A DNA stretch of 48,658 nucleotides from CAZSBB01 sp964605235 (GCA_964605235.1 CAZSBB010000046.1:1-48658), one strand, 5' to 3'. Shown: positions 33,269 through 42,114, numbered from the stretch's first letter. The notes: generated from the letters alone by a model not told the origin. Program-made: numbers and translations.

Positions 33269-34408
33269 TCACACCAGCGCCGGCTGCGCCAGGCGCGCCA
33301 GCACCATCTCCGCCCGGCGCGCGCCCACACACCGCCAGGTCAGTTCCGCAGCGCGTTGCCGGGCGTTCTCGCCCAGCGTGCGCCGCAGGTCCGCATCCTT
33401 CGCCAGCAATTGCAGCGCCGCGATCCACGCTTCCCGGTCGTGCGGATCGCGCACCAGACCTTCCACGCCGTCGCGCACCACGCCGCCGCCGCCCATCGGC
33501 GACACCAGCACCGGCAGGCCGCACGCCATGGCTTCATACACCACCAGCGGGCTGCCCTCTTCCAGCGAGGGAAAGACGAACGCATCGGCGCTGCGGTACA
33601 CGCCGCCGATGTCCTGCACATGGCCCGGCCGAACGACGTCGGCGCGGTTGAGCGCGTCGGCGCAGCGCTGGGCGATGTTGGCGTCCATGCGCCCGGTCAG
33701 CACCAGCCGGCCCGTCACGCCCGCCGCCGCCCAGTAATCCAGCAGCAGCGGCGCGCCTTTGCGCACGCCGACCTGCCCGACGAACAACGCGGTGAAGCCG
33801 GCAATCGGCTCAAGCGCCTTGCTGTCGCCGTGGAAGCGGGCTTCGTCCCAGCCATAGCTGGTGGTCAGCACTTTCGCCGCGGGTACGCCGTGGTCCAGCA
33901 GGCTTTGCGCCACGAGCGGGCTGGGGGCGAAGATGTAATCCGACAGCGCCAGGTTCTCGCGTTCATGGGCAATGTGGTCATCGGTGATGCCATGCTCGGC
34001 GGGCCAGCCCAGGCGGTCGTACTCCGCCTCCAGAATGGCGCGGCCGGTGGCCTGGTGGGTGTTGATGCGCTCGTTGAAAATCGTCACCCCGCGCCGGCGC
34101 AACTGGCGGTACACCTCCAGCGCCACGCCCGGCCAGAGGTACGCCAGGTCGCCACTGCCGAGCCGACGGACGAACTTGCGCTGCACGCGCGGCTTGCTGT
34201 CTTTGAAGAAGCGATAGCTCGCCCACTGCAGCGGGCGACTGATGGCGACCTCGACGAACGGCTGGCGGGCGCGCGGGGCCGCCGCCGGGACCGTCAGCGT
34301 GACGCGCAGGTCGCCGGTGTTCATCGCGCCGCACACCGACAGCGGGATGTGGCTCAGCCCGCCGCCGGAGAGATGGCTCGGATACAAGGCGCGCAGGTGC
34401 AAGCTCAT
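33269..34408 (-). CDS. Family 4 glycosyltransferase
   Basis: A 379-residue GT-B enzyme. The N-terminus LHLRALYPSHLSGGGLSHIP (residues 3-22) holds a Gly-rich acceptor-domain loop. The donor part has FTALFVGQVGVRKGAPLLL (about 198-216), LVLTGRMDANIAQR (about 225-238) and the E-x7-E site LEEGSPLVVYEAMACGLPVL (about 285-304), followed by GGGGVVRDG. It probably acts on the lipid-linked intermediate; the donor sugar is unknown. The ATG at 34408 overlaps the flippase stop by 4 nt, which rejects the long upstream frame. Confidence 0.9.
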   Translation of the reverse strand: MSLHLRALYPSHLSGGGLSHIPLSVCGAMNTGDLRVTLTVPAAAPRARQPFVEVAISRPLQWASYRFFKDSKPRVQRKFVRRLGSGDLAYLWPGVALEVYRQLRRRGVTIFNERINTHQATGRAILEAEYDRLGWPAEHGITDDHIAHERENLALSDYIFAPSPLVAQSLLDHGVPAAKVLTTSYGWDEARFHGDSKALEPIAGFTALFVGQVGVRKGAPLLLDYWAAAGVTGRLVLTGRMDANIAQRCADALNRADVVRPGHVQDIGGVYRSADAFVFPSLEEGSPLVVYEAMACGLPVLVSPMGGGGVVRDGVEGLVRDPHDREAWIAALQLLAKDADLRRTLGENARQRAAELTWRCVGARRAEMVLARLAQPALV

Positions 34409-35919
34409 GCCGAGGCCTCCCGCAGATGCCGCCGCAGCCGCCACAGCAGCGGCAGCCAGAAGATGCTGCCCAGGGCGACCTGCAAGAGCATCACTTCCCA
34501 CAGTTCGCCGCCCTGCCGGCGATACCAGGCGCTCAGCGCCAGCGTCGGCAGCACGCTCAGCGCCAGCCACGCGGTCAGCCAGGCGTCTTCGCCGAGCACC
34601 TTGACGCGGTAGCGCCACAAGCCCAGCGTGACCACGAGGTACTTGGCGACTTCCGAGACCGACAGCACGCCGACCACGCCGAGCATGCCCCAATGGGAAA
34701 AGACCAGCAGCACGCCGGGGATGAAGACCGCCAGCTTGGCGATGTTGCTGGCGGCAAGCCATTTGCTGTTGCCCAGCGCCAGCAGCGCCGGCCCGCTGGT
34801 GCCGGTGAGCACCTGGAACCACACGCCCACGCCCAGCAGTTGCAGCATTTCGCCCGCCCGGGCGTAGCGGTCGTCATAGAGCAGGCCGACCATCTCCGCC
34901 CCCACCAGCAACAGCATCGCGGTCAGCCAGCCGCCCAGCAGGCAGATCGGCCGACGCACCGGGTTGACGGTTTTGCCGATGCCCTCGCCCAGATCCTTGA
35001 GCCGGGCGTACACCGGAAACAGCACCACCTGTCCCAGCCGCAGCAGGGTTTCGGTCGGCGTCACCGCCCACACCAGCGCGATGCTGTAGACCCCCAGCTC
35101 CTCCAGCGAAACCAGCTTGCCCAGCAGCAGGCGGTCCGCCTGTTTGGAGGCGAAGGTCAGCAGCGTGGAAAGGAAAATCCATTTGCCAAAACCAAACAGC
35201 GCTGCGGCCGCTTCGTGATCCCACAGCAGGCGATTGCGCGGGCCCTTGATCAGCGTGTGGCTGACGATGAGCTTGAGGGCGTGTCCCGCCAGCGAGCCGG
35301 CGACCAGCGCCCAGACGGAGGGCCAGAGGTACGCCCAGACGATCATCACCGTCACGCTGACAAACTGGCTGGCGAGGTTGAGCGCGTTGCTGACGCCCAG
35401 GGCGAGGTGGCGGTTGAGCGTGGAGAGTGACGTGGACTGGAAACCCAGCACGACGGTGCTCAGGCCGGCGATGGGCATGACGAACAGCAGCGCCGGCTCG
35501 TCGTAGAACCGGGCGGCGGGGTACGCCAGGACGCAGCAGGCGATCCAGAGTCCCAGGCCGCGCAGGGCGCTGATGGTCCAGGCGGTGTTGAGGAAGCGGG
35601 GGTCGTCGCCGCGTTTGTGCTGCACGATGCTGGGGGTGATGCCGATGTCGCTGAACATCTGGAGGCCCGCGAGGATGACGCTGACCAGCGCCATCAGGCC
35701 GAAGGCTTCGGGGAAGAGCAGGCGGGTGAGGATGAGGTTGCTGCCCAGGCGCATGGCTTGGCCGGCGCCCTGGGCGAGGATGGTCCACACCGAGCCGCGG
35801 ATCGCCATCTGCTTGAGCGATTTGCGCGCCTGCTCTTTGCAGGGACCGGTCGGCGCGGGCGGCGCTGCGACCTCCGCGCTGGCGTTGAGATTCATGAGCT
35901 GGGCGGGTTGGCTGGTCAT
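34405..35919 (-). CDS. Wzx-type lipid-linked oligosaccharide flippase (MOP/PST family)
   Basis: A 504-residue polytopic protein with about 13 hydrophobic segments. The N-terminal half shows the polysaccharide transporter pattern: a basic amphipathic start (KSLKQMAIRGSVWTILAQGAG, about residues 33-53), LGSNLILTRLLFPEAFGLMA (about 58-77), and FSDIGITPSIVQHK (about 89-102), which is the characteristic early loop of this family. It should flip undecaprenyl-linked repeat units to the periplasm for the Wzy-like protein. The ATG at 35919 and the stop at 34405 both lie in 4-nt overlaps with neighbours, fixing the reading frame. Confidence 0.92.
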   Translation of the reverse strand: MTSQPAQLMNLNASAEVAAPPAPTGPCKEQARKSLKQMAIRGSVWTILAQGAGQAMRLGSNLILTRLLFPEAFGLMALVSVILAGLQMFSDIGITPSIVQHKRGDDPRFLNTAWTISALRGLGLWIACCVLAYPAARFYDEPALLFVMPIAGLSTVVLGFQSTSLSTLNRHLALGVSNALNLASQFVSVTVMIVWAYLWPSVWALVAGSLAGHALKLIVSHTLIKGPRNRLLWDHEAAAALFGFGKWIFLSTLLTFASKQADRLLLGKLVSLEELGVYSIALVWAVTPTETLLRLGQVVLFPVYARLKDLGEGIGKTVNPVRRPICLLGGWLTAMLLLVGAEMVGLLYDDRYARAGEMLQLLGVGVWFQVLTGTSGPALLALGNSKWLAASNIAKLAVFIPGVLLVFSHWGMLGVVGVLSVSEVAKYLVVTLGLWRYRVKVLGEDAWLTAWLALSVLPTLALSAWYRRQGGELWEVMLLQVALGSIFWLPLLWRLRRHLREASA

Positions 35920-37052
35920 GCGGTCGGCTGCGGCGCCATGGGGGCGGCGGCAGGCGTGACTCCGGTAGCAGACGCGACTTCGGGTTCGGACAAGGGGGGC
36001 ACCAGCGCATCGAGCGCCTCGAGGTAGGCGGCGGCGACGGGACGGATGGCGCCGAACTGCGCCTGCTCCAGATGCCGGGCCTGCTTGAGCACCCAGTCCA
36101 GATGCCGACGGTGCAGTTGCTGCACGTTCAACATGCGGCCACCGAGGCTCAGTTGCCCGGTCTGTTGCAGCTTGGGCGTCAAGTCGCGCAGCAACTGCTC
36201 GTACCCGCCGATGGACATGAAATGCGGCAGCAGCGCCAGGTTGTTGAACTGCGCCGGCAGCCGACGATCATTCTGCTGCAGCATCACGTACTGACAGATC
36301 ATCTGGCTCGGATGCACCATGTCGCGCATCTGCGCGGGGGCGACGGCATGCGAGCCGGCGCGGCTCTGGGCGTACAGGAAGGTGTCGAAATCCACGCTCC
36401 GCCCGCGATGCATGCAGACATGGTTGAACAGGTCCAGCGGGCGATGGGTCCGGCGGACGTGGGTGACGTCGAAGATCAGCTCGAAGGTGGTCGCCAGCTC
36501 ATCACTGGGCAGCACGCCGTTGCCTTCGTACCAGCGGACGCCGAAGTAGGTCGCGCCTTTGTCGAGCGCCTGCGTGTAGCGCTGCTCGATGAAGTCGGGC
36601 GCGAGCAGCATGGCGTCAAAGTCATGCAGCATGGCGTGGGCGGTGCGGGTCTGGCTGATGCCGATGGACCAGCTCAGCCAGGAGTTGACCCAGCCCCAGC
36701 CGATGCGCTGCGTGACGCGGCGCTGCTGGGCGGTGTAGTAGCAGAAAGTCAGCGGCAGTTCGGGAAACCGCGCCTGGCAGTCGGCTTCGACATCGACCGA
36801 CATCTCGCGGCGCGGGCGATCGAGCACCACGATGATCTGCCGCACGCTGCGCAGGTTCAGCTTGCTGAGGCATTGCAGGTTCGCCGGCACGAGCTGGGGC
36901 AGATCGCCATGGGCGCCGATCAGCACCGTGCAGCCGGGCTGCGGATCAGACAGCGGCTGCCAGCTCACCAGCGGCGCGATCATGCGGCGGAGCACCGCGC
37001 GCTGAGCTTTGACCGCCAGATACCGCAGCGGATTGGTGTATTTGCCTTGCAT
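35916..37052 (-). CDS. Unassigned protein with GT-A-like features
   Basis: A 378-residue protein that I do not recognise as a named family. The N-terminal half reads like a GT-A glycosyltransferase: CTVLIGAHGDLPQLVPANLQ (about residues 41-60), then VRQIIVVLDRPRREMSVDVE (about 70-89), and a DxD-like metal site in HAMLHDFDAMLLAP (about 138-151). The later part has VRWYEGNGVLPSDEL and VDFDTFLYAQSRAGSHAVAP, which would hold catalytic residues. There is no membrane helix. The C-terminal ~25 residues are Ala/Pro-rich. The ATG at 37052 is preferred since GGAGAG precedes it. Between a sulfotransferase and the flippase, a role in building the repeat unit is likely. Confidence 0.55.
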   Translation of the reverse strand: MQGKYTNPLRYLAVKAQRAVLRRMIAPLVSWQPLSDPQPGCTVLIGAHGDLPQLVPANLQCLSKLNLRSVRQIIVVLDRPRREMSVDVEADCQARFPELPLTFCYYTAQQRRVTQRIGWGWVNSWLSWSIGISQTRTAHAMLHDFDAMLLAPDFIEQRYTQALDKGATYFGVRWYEGNGVLPSDELATTFELIFDVTHVRRTHRPLDLFNHVCMHRGRSVDFDTFLYAQSRAGSHAVAPAQMRDMVHPSQMICQYVMLQQNDRRLPAQFNNLALLPHFMSIGGYEQLLRDLTPKLQQTGQLSLGGRMLNVQQLHRRHLDWVLKQARHLEQAQFGAIRPVAAAYLEALDALVPPLSEPEVASATGVTPAAAPMAPQPTA

Positions 37053-37072
37053 CTTTACTCTCCACCCTCCGC

Positions 37073-38032
37073 TTAGCGTGCCTTGGTCCACATGGACAGA
37101 TCGCGCCCGAGCAACTGCGCCAGCTCGGCAATGTCATCGGTGAACAATGGCAGGTAGCGCTCTTGCCACTGGGGCAGCAACCGATCCGGTCGGACGCGCG
37201 GCAAGAGATGCGGCGCGAGCTTGTAATACGCATTGACCAGCGGGCGCGGCGTCTTGCGCAGCAGTTGCCGCAAACCGTGATGCCGCATCGCCAGCCGCTT
37301 GACGCCCAGGTCCGCCGCCGTCATCGGCTTGCTCTTGCGATGCTGCTCCAGCGACGGCGTGAAGTCGGCGTCAATCTCCAGGAACCGCAGCAACGCGCGG
37401 TACACGCCCAGCGTGTCGCGCTTCAGATCATCAAACAACACCACATGCACGCGCTGCGGGCCGAACAGGTCGTAGAACCGCTTGACCTGCGCGGCATAAC
37501 GCGCCATGTCCGCGTACACCATGCAATCCGGGAACCGCGCCTGCGCGGGCAAGTCCTGTCCCGCCCGCCGCCGCTCTCCCGCCTCGACCGCAGCGGGGAA
37601 ATTTCGCAGGTTCTCATCGCCCGTGGTGAGAAACTCGTAGTGCAGGGCGTACATCATTTCCACCGGCTGCCGCAGGCTGATGATGATGCGAGCGGCGGGG
37701 TTGTACTGATGGATTTCCTCGGCCGCCTGCGTGCTGGGCAGGTACCACACCGATGCTTCGCCGCGCACCGGTTGCCCCTGCGCCGGGGCGTACAGGTGGG
37801 CGTACTCGGCGGGATCGAGCACCGAGCAGTGGGCGGCACAGCGCAGATCGCGCCCGAAGAAGTACGGCTCCTTGGGCTCGGTCATGAAGACCTGCGGATG
37901 CTGCTGCAGGTAGGCGTGCAGCGAGGTCGTGCCGCACTTGGCGGCCCCGACGATGATGCAGTTGGGGCCGGCCGCGGGCGGCAGCAACTGCGTCAGTTGA
38001 TCCACGTGTGAATGCATGGCGGTGGCGATCAT
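37073..38032 (-). CDS. PAPS-dependent sulfotransferase
   Basis: A 319-residue sulfotransferase. The 5'-phosphosulfate loop IIVGAAKCGTTSLHAYLQQH (about residues 26-45), EPKEPYFFG (about 52-60), and the 3'-phosphate-binding IISLRQPVEMMYALHYEF (about 117-134, a variant of R-x-P-x-x-R-a-x-S) are present, with DDLKRDTLGVYRALLRFLEI (about 201-220) later. It transfers sulfate from PAPS to a hydroxyl or amine, here presumably a sugar of the polysaccharide, as in many planctomycete and marine loci. In the 3' site the usual second Arg and Ser of R-D-P-x-x-R-a-x-S are not obvious. It starts in a 4-nt overlap with the upstream GT4. Confidence 0.9.
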   Translation of the reverse strand: MIATAMHSHVDQLTQLLPPAAGPNCIIVGAAKCGTTSLHAYLQQHPQVFMTEPKEPYFFGRDLRCAAHCSVLDPAEYAHLYAPAQGQPVRGEASVWYLPSTQAAEEIHQYNPAARIIISLRQPVEMMYALHYEFLTTGDENLRNFPAAVEAGERRRAGQDLPAQARFPDCMVYADMARYAAQVKRFYDLFGPQRVHVVLFDDLKRDTLGVYRALLRFLEIDADFTPSLEQHRKSKPMTAADLGVKRLAMRHHGLRQLLRKTPRPLVNAYYKLAPHLLPRVRPDRLLPQWQERYLPLFTDDIAELAQLLGRDLSMWTKAR

Positions 38033-39216
38033 CCGTTGATTTCCTGCGGGGCTTGGCTGACCTGCCGCAGGTGGTCGATGCGGCGGGCGAAGGTGGCTTC
38101 AAAGGTGTGCTCGGCGGCGAACGCCAGGGCGTCGAGTCCCGCCTGCCGCAGCCGATCACGTTGCGGCGCGAGCCTGGCGATCTGCCGCGCCAGCAGCGCG
38201 GGGCGATCCAGCGGCGTCACCCAGCCGCAGCCGCTCTCGCGCACCACGCCGGCAAACGCCTGGTTGTCGTAGCCGACGATCGGCACGCCGCAGCCCATCG
38301 TTTCCAGATAGGTGCACGACGGATCGCCCTGGCGATGCGGACAGACGAACAGGTCCGCCTGTCGGCGCACCAGCGGCAGCAGCTGGTGATGGAAGTCGAG
38401 GTTGCCGTGGAAGTGCACCTGCTGTGTGACGCCCAGCCGCTGACAGTCGGCCTGCATGCTTTCGCGCAGCTCGCCGTCGCCGCACAGGTGCAGATCAAAT
38501 GCGATGCCCAGCTTCGCCAACTCGGCAGCCACGGCAGGGAGATGGTCCACGCCCTTGATGCCGGTGAACCGGCCGGAGAAGAACAGTTGCAGGCGTTCGC
38601 TGGCGCGCTGCGTCACATCGGTCGGCTTGGCTAACTCATCGGCGCGCACGCGGGTGTCGAAATACAGCAGCGGCGCGGGATTGATGGCGCGGTATTCCTC
38701 GAACGCCGGCGTGCCGTTGCACTGGATGCCGTCGGCGATGGCGATCGCCTGACGATGCAGCCGTTCCTGCCGCAGATGCCACCAGGTCCGCCGCATGCGC
38801 AGCACGGGATTGCGCGTGCCGGCCCGCACCATCTGCTTGCGGGTCAGCAGCGAATGCTCGGCGACGTACACGCACGGCGCACTGGCGGCGCGGCACAACG
38901 CGCTGACATGGTTCTGCGTCCAGCCGACGCTCGCCAGCACCACCGCTGCGCGGGGGAGCAAGGGATTGAGCGTCTGCGGGCTGCAATCGCCCAGCGTCAG
39001 GCGGAAAGGCAGTTCGCCGTCCACAGCCGGCACGTGGTCGAGATTGTTGTCGGCTGCGCCCTTGAGTTCCATCACCACGTGGATCGGACCATCCCAATGC
39101 CGGGCATACTCCGCCACACCGCTGACGAACTTGCCCGTCAGCACGGGGCGGCCCTGTGCATCGCGGAAGGCGCGCAGCATCGGCAGAATCAGCAGGGTGT
39201 CGCGCACCGTGGTCAT
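38029..39216 (-). CDS. Family 4 glycosyltransferase
   Basis: A 395-residue GT-B enzyme. The N-terminal domain has GRPVLTGKFVSGVAEYARHW (about residues 21-40). The donor half shows LQLFFSGRFTGIKGVDHLP (about 212-230), LHLCGDGELRESM (about 244-256), and a modified E-x7-E site with QGDPSCTYLETMGCGVPIVG (about 295-314). There the first Glu of the usual motif is Asp-Pro and the second Glu (in LETMG) is kept. The loss of the first Glu is worth noting for activity. The ATG at 39216 overlaps the upstream stop by 4 nt, which rejects the longer frame. The donor sugar is unknown. Confidence 0.87.
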   Translation of the reverse strand: MTTVRDTLLILPMLRAFRDAQGRPVLTGKFVSGVAEYARHWDGPIHVVMELKGAADNNLDHVPAVDGELPFRLTLGDCSPQTLNPLLPRAAVVLASVGWTQNHVSALCRAASAPCVYVAEHSLLTRKQMVRAGTRNPVLRMRRTWWHLRQERLHRQAIAIADGIQCNGTPAFEEYRAINPAPLLYFDTRVRADELAKPTDVTQRASERLQLFFSGRFTGIKGVDHLPAVAAELAKLGIAFDLHLCGDGELRESMQADCQRLGVTQQVHFHGNLDFHHQLLPLVRRQADLFVCPHRQGDPSCTYLETMGCGVPIVGYDNQAFAGVVRESGCGWVTPLDRPALLARQIARLAPQRDRLRQAGLDALAFAAEHTFEATFARRIDHLRQVSQAPQEING

Positions 39217-40307
39217 CCCAAACGCTCCAGCAAGGCCTGTTCCATCAGCTCGGCGGAGTGGTCCCAGTCGAACGAGCGGGCTTTGAGGTAGCTCGCTTCG
39301 CTCATCTGGCGCCAGGCGCCGTCGCTCAGTTCGAGCACCTCCAGCAGGCGCTCCGCCATGGTTTCGTGATCGCCGACGGGGACGAGATAGCCCGTCTGTC
39401 CATCGACGACGTAATCCTCCGGCCCACCGCAGCGGGTGGACACCACCGGACAGCGACACGCAGCGGCTTCGAGTCCTGGCATGCCGAAGCCTTCGCTGGT
39501 GGAGGACATGATCCAGACATCCGCCATGCGATAGAGCTGGGGAATGCGCATCTGGGCGGGACGTTTTTCAAAGTGCATGTTTTCGGGCGGCAGCGGAATG
39601 GCTTTGAGGCAGCTGGAGCCGAAGCAGATGACTTTGAGTCGGGGCAGCCGGCGCTGCGCCAGGCGAATGGCGGCAAAGGCGGTGTCGATGCCCTTCCAGC
39701 CGGAGTCGCTGTAGACGACGCCGACGGTGGGCGTCGGTTGCTTGCCGCGCGGCGGGGCGTCGAACTGGCTGCGGTCGACGCCGTTGGGCACCAGGCGGGC
39801 GGTGGGATCGTTGAACTTTTCCGCCATCAGGCGCTGGAGCCAGGTGGCGATGCAGAGCTTGAGCGAGGGGGCACGGTACGTCGCATCGACGCGCGCCGGA
39901 TCGCCGCCGAAGGTTTCATAGTGGCGGATGAAGTAGGCGTGGATGCCTTTGCGGGCGGGCCAGTGCTGCACCCATTCCATGGTCGCCCACCAGGTGGCGA
40001 TGGTCACGTCGGCATCGGGCACATCACTGGAGCGCACCTGCTGACGGTTGATGGGAATGAGGTTGGTGCTGGAGAACATCATGTGATGGGGGGCCGGCCG
40101 GAGCGCAGCACGGACGCCATTGACCGCGCGCCGGGCGAAGCGCCGGATGCGCAGCGGGCTGGGCCAGGGCGGCAGCGCGGTGATGAACGCCATGTTGATG
40201 CGGTGCCCCCGGCGCTGCATCGCCTCGGCGATCAGCCGGTTGGACTTGGTCCCGCCGGAGAGTCCCGGCCGAGGCATCACCCAGTTCAATGTCAGTTTCC
40301 GACTCAA
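39213..40307 (-). CDS. Family 4 glycosyltransferase
   Basis: A 364-residue GT-B enzyme. The acceptor domain begins LTLNWVMPRPGLSGGTKSNR (residues 5-24), with the SGG loop typical of GT4. The donor half contains LVPNGVDRSQFDAP (about 173-186), VVYSDSGWKGIDTAF (about 197-211), and the complete E-x7-E site SEGFGMPGLEAAACRCPVVS (about 273-292). It probably adds a sugar early in the repeat unit, but the donor is unknown. It is followed by an overlapping GT4 and preceded, 36 bp upstream, by the FkbM methyltransferase. Confidence 0.9.
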   Translation of the reverse strand: MSRKLTLNWVMPRPGLSGGTKSNRLIAEAMQRRGHRINMAFITALPPWPSPLRIRRFARRAVNGVRAALRPAPHHMMFSSTNLIPINRQQVRSSDVPDADVTIATWWATMEWVQHWPARKGIHAYFIRHYETFGGDPARVDATYRAPSLKLCIATWLQRLMAEKFNDPTARLVPNGVDRSQFDAPPRGKQPTPTVGVVYSDSGWKGIDTAFAAIRLAQRRLPRLKVICFGSSCLKAIPLPPENMHFEKRPAQMRIPQLYRMADVWIMSSTSEGFGMPGLEAAACRCPVVSTRCGGPEDYVVDGQTGYLVPVGDHETMAERLLEVLELSDGAWRQMSEASYLKARSFDWDHSAELMEQALLERLG

Positions 40308-40343
40308 CGGCGTCTCACTTCCCCAGCCTGGGTACGAAAAACT

Positions 40344-41249
40344 TCAGCGCGAGTTGGCGCGCAGGAACAACACATTGAGCTGCTCGGTCACCTCGGCGGC
40401 CCGCAACGTTCGACCGGGTTGGCCGGCTTCGGTCAGCTCGTAGCCGACGAAGCCCGCGCGTTCCCAGTGGTCAAAGATTTCCGTCACGCCCGGCGCGCCG
40501 CCGATCCAGCGCGGGGTGACTTCCACCACCCCATGGTCGATGCGCTCGGCGAGCATCCGCGGGATGCCGCGCAGCACCGCCGGCTCACTGCCTTCCACAT
40601 CGAGCTTGAGGAATACGCGCCCGGTGACCGGCAGCGGCAGCAGGACGTCATCGCCCACGCGCAGCTCGACATTGACTTGCGTCGCCTGCTCGGCGGCGGC
40701 TTCCTCCCGCAGCGAAGCGGTGCCGGTGCTGTCGCCGGCGATGTGCAAGGCGCACGCGCCGGCGTGATCCGCCAGGGCGAAGGGATGAATCGTCACATGT
40801 TCCAATCCCTGGTTGTGGCAATGGGCGGACACCTGCTGCGCCAGCTCGGGATTGGGTTCAAAGGAATAGACGCGCCCGGCGCTGCCGACGAGGGCGGCGC
40901 TGAGCGTGGTGATCTGGCCGACGTTGCAGCCCACGTCAATCACGGTGTCGCCCGGCTTGAGGTGATTGCGCAGGTAGCGTTCCAGATCGCGCTCGTACAG
41001 CGTGCCGAACCAGTAGGGCAGGCGATGGGTGTAGACATAGGGATTGCACAGCACCCGCACCGGCAAGCCGCGCAGCGGACGGGCGGTGAGCTGACGGGGA
41101 ATGATGCGTTCATCCAGCAGGGCGCGGCCCAGGCGCCAGCCGAATTGCGTTTCATGGAGGCCCGCCGGCAGACTGGCGCCCAGGCAATCGAGCGACCAGG
41201 CAGCCAAGCGTTTAAGTGGCAGGGTGGGATTCATGGTGGTGCTGTGCAT
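40344..41249 (-). CDS. FkbM-family methyltransferase
   Basis: A 301-residue SAM-dependent methyltransferase. The FkbM core has GDTVIDVGCNVGQITTLSA (about residues 99-117, the SAM loop), VYSFEPNPELAQQVSAH (about 126-142, with the acidic residue for the SAM ribose), and VFLKLDVEGSEPAVLRGI (about 209-226), the diagnostic 'D-V-E-G' block. FkbM enzymes usually O-methylate sugars or glycan termini, which can end chain growth. The upstream ~90 residues are a variable, mostly helical N-terminus. The first ATG is 41249; a second in-frame ATG at 41234 is also possible. It follows the NusG paralogue by 153 bp. Confidence 0.9.
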   Translation of the reverse strand: MHSTTMNPTLPLKRLAAWSLDCLGASLPAGLHETQFGWRLGRALLDERIIPRQLTARPLRGLPVRVLCNPYVYTHRLPYWFGTLYERDLERYLRNHLKPGDTVIDVGCNVGQITTLSAALVGSAGRVYSFEPNPELAQQVSAHCHNQGLEHVTIHPFALADHAGACALHIAGDSTGTASLREEAAAEQATQVNVELRVGDDVLLPLPVTGRVFLKLDVEGSEPAVLRGIPRMLAERIDHGVVEVTPRWIGGAPGVTEIFDHWERAGFVGYELTEAGQPGRTLRAAEVTEQLNVLFLRANSR

Positions 41250-41402
41250 GGCGTCTTTCGTTTTCCCGGGCCAACGTTGCAGGTCTGGGCTCCGCCCACG
41301 TCAACCGCACACCAGACGCGCGCGGCGACTCCCAACTATCCGCTTCTCACCGCCTCGCACGGCTATGGGCCGGGAAGCGGTCGCCGCGCCTGAGCCGGGG
41401 GC

Positions 41403-41957
41403 TCACGCCAGCGGTTCGAGCAGTGCCGCGTCAATTTCCACGGCACAGGCCTGCCCCAGCACGTTGACGCTCAGGATGAGACGTTCCATGCTGGAGCGGG
41501 ATTCGACCAGCCCTTCCACGCCGCGCAGGGGTCCGCTGCGCACGGCCACGCGCACGCCCTGCTGGAGGAAGGGATAAGGATCCACGACCAATTCGCTCGC
41601 CAGGGCGGCGCGGATGGCGGCCAGTTCCTGTTCGAGCTGAGCTTGATTCGTCACGTCGATGATGTGCGCCACGCGCCCGGTGCGGTCGGCTTCGTACAGC
41701 TCTTCGCGGGAGCCGCGCAGGAAGAGATAACCGGGAAAAAGCGGAGCTTCGATGATTTCCTTGCGGCGACCCCAGAGGCGTTGCTGGCGCACCAGCGGGA
41801 GAAAGTGCTCGCAGCGCATGGCGGTCAGGGTTTGCGCCAGGGCTTTTTCCTGGCGGCTGCGGGTGTGCAGGACATACCACAACGCCGGGGCGGCTTCCCG
41901 AACGATGGAAGCCGGCGGCGTAGGCAATGACACATCCTGGACGGCGCAGACCGTCAT
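41403..41957 (-). CDS. NusG paralogue (RfaH/LoaP-like transcription antiterminator)
   Basis: A 184-residue protein: an NGN domain (about residues 26-125; ALWYVLHTRSRQEKALAQTL and LFPGYLFLRGSREELYEADR) and a C-terminal KOW domain (about 130-184; QQGVRVAVRSGPLRGVEGLV). Such specialised NusG copies ride with RNA polymerase and keep long polysaccharide operons transcribed, in contrast to housekeeping NusG. It heads the ~33-kb minus-strand gene series, which fits that job. A start at ATG 41957 is favoured, since AGGGAGA lies about 10 nt before; a GTG at 41987 is possible. An ops-like motif lies upstream. Confidence 0.9.
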   Translation of the reverse strand: MTVCAVQDVSLPTPPASIVREAAPALWYVLHTRSRQEKALAQTLTAMRCEHFLPLVRQQRLWGRRKEIIEAPLFPGYLFLRGSREELYEADRTGRVAHIIDVTNQAQLEQELAAIRAALASELVVDPYPFLQQGVRVAVRSGPLRGVEGLVESRSSMERLILSVNVLGQACAVEIDAALLEPLA

Positions 41958-42023
41958 GGGCAGCTTTCTCCCTTGGGTCAGTTTCACAGCCGGACTGGTG
42001 GCATCATCGGACCCACCTCAATC

Positions 42024-42059
42024 ATCGGCCAATGCCCTGAGCCGATCGATTCTACCCCC
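42024..42059 (-). promoter_or_regulatory. Leader upstream of the NusG paralogue: ops-like motif and hairpin
   Basis: On the minus strand GGGGGTAGAAT (complement of 42049-42059) matches the E. coli RfaH ops consensus GGCGGTAGNNT at all but one fixed position. It is followed at once by a hairpin, ATCGGC and GCCGAT (42041-42046 and 42024-42029), with an 11-base loop. The same TAGAAT could instead be a -10 box, though no good -35 lies 16-18 bases upstream. It lies 92 bases before the NusG-like ATG. Both readings are inference. Confidence 0.4.
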
Positions 42060-42114
42060 CGGTTTTTGCGGGTCGGAAATGATTGGAGCAACCTTAACGC
42101 GATTCACACAGCGA

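Noticed and set aside
30886..33651. 921-codon plus-strand open frame opposite a GT2 and the Wzy-like gene
   Set aside because: His/Gln/Ala-rich antisense shadow with no domain; the opposite strand encodes clear GT and membrane proteins.
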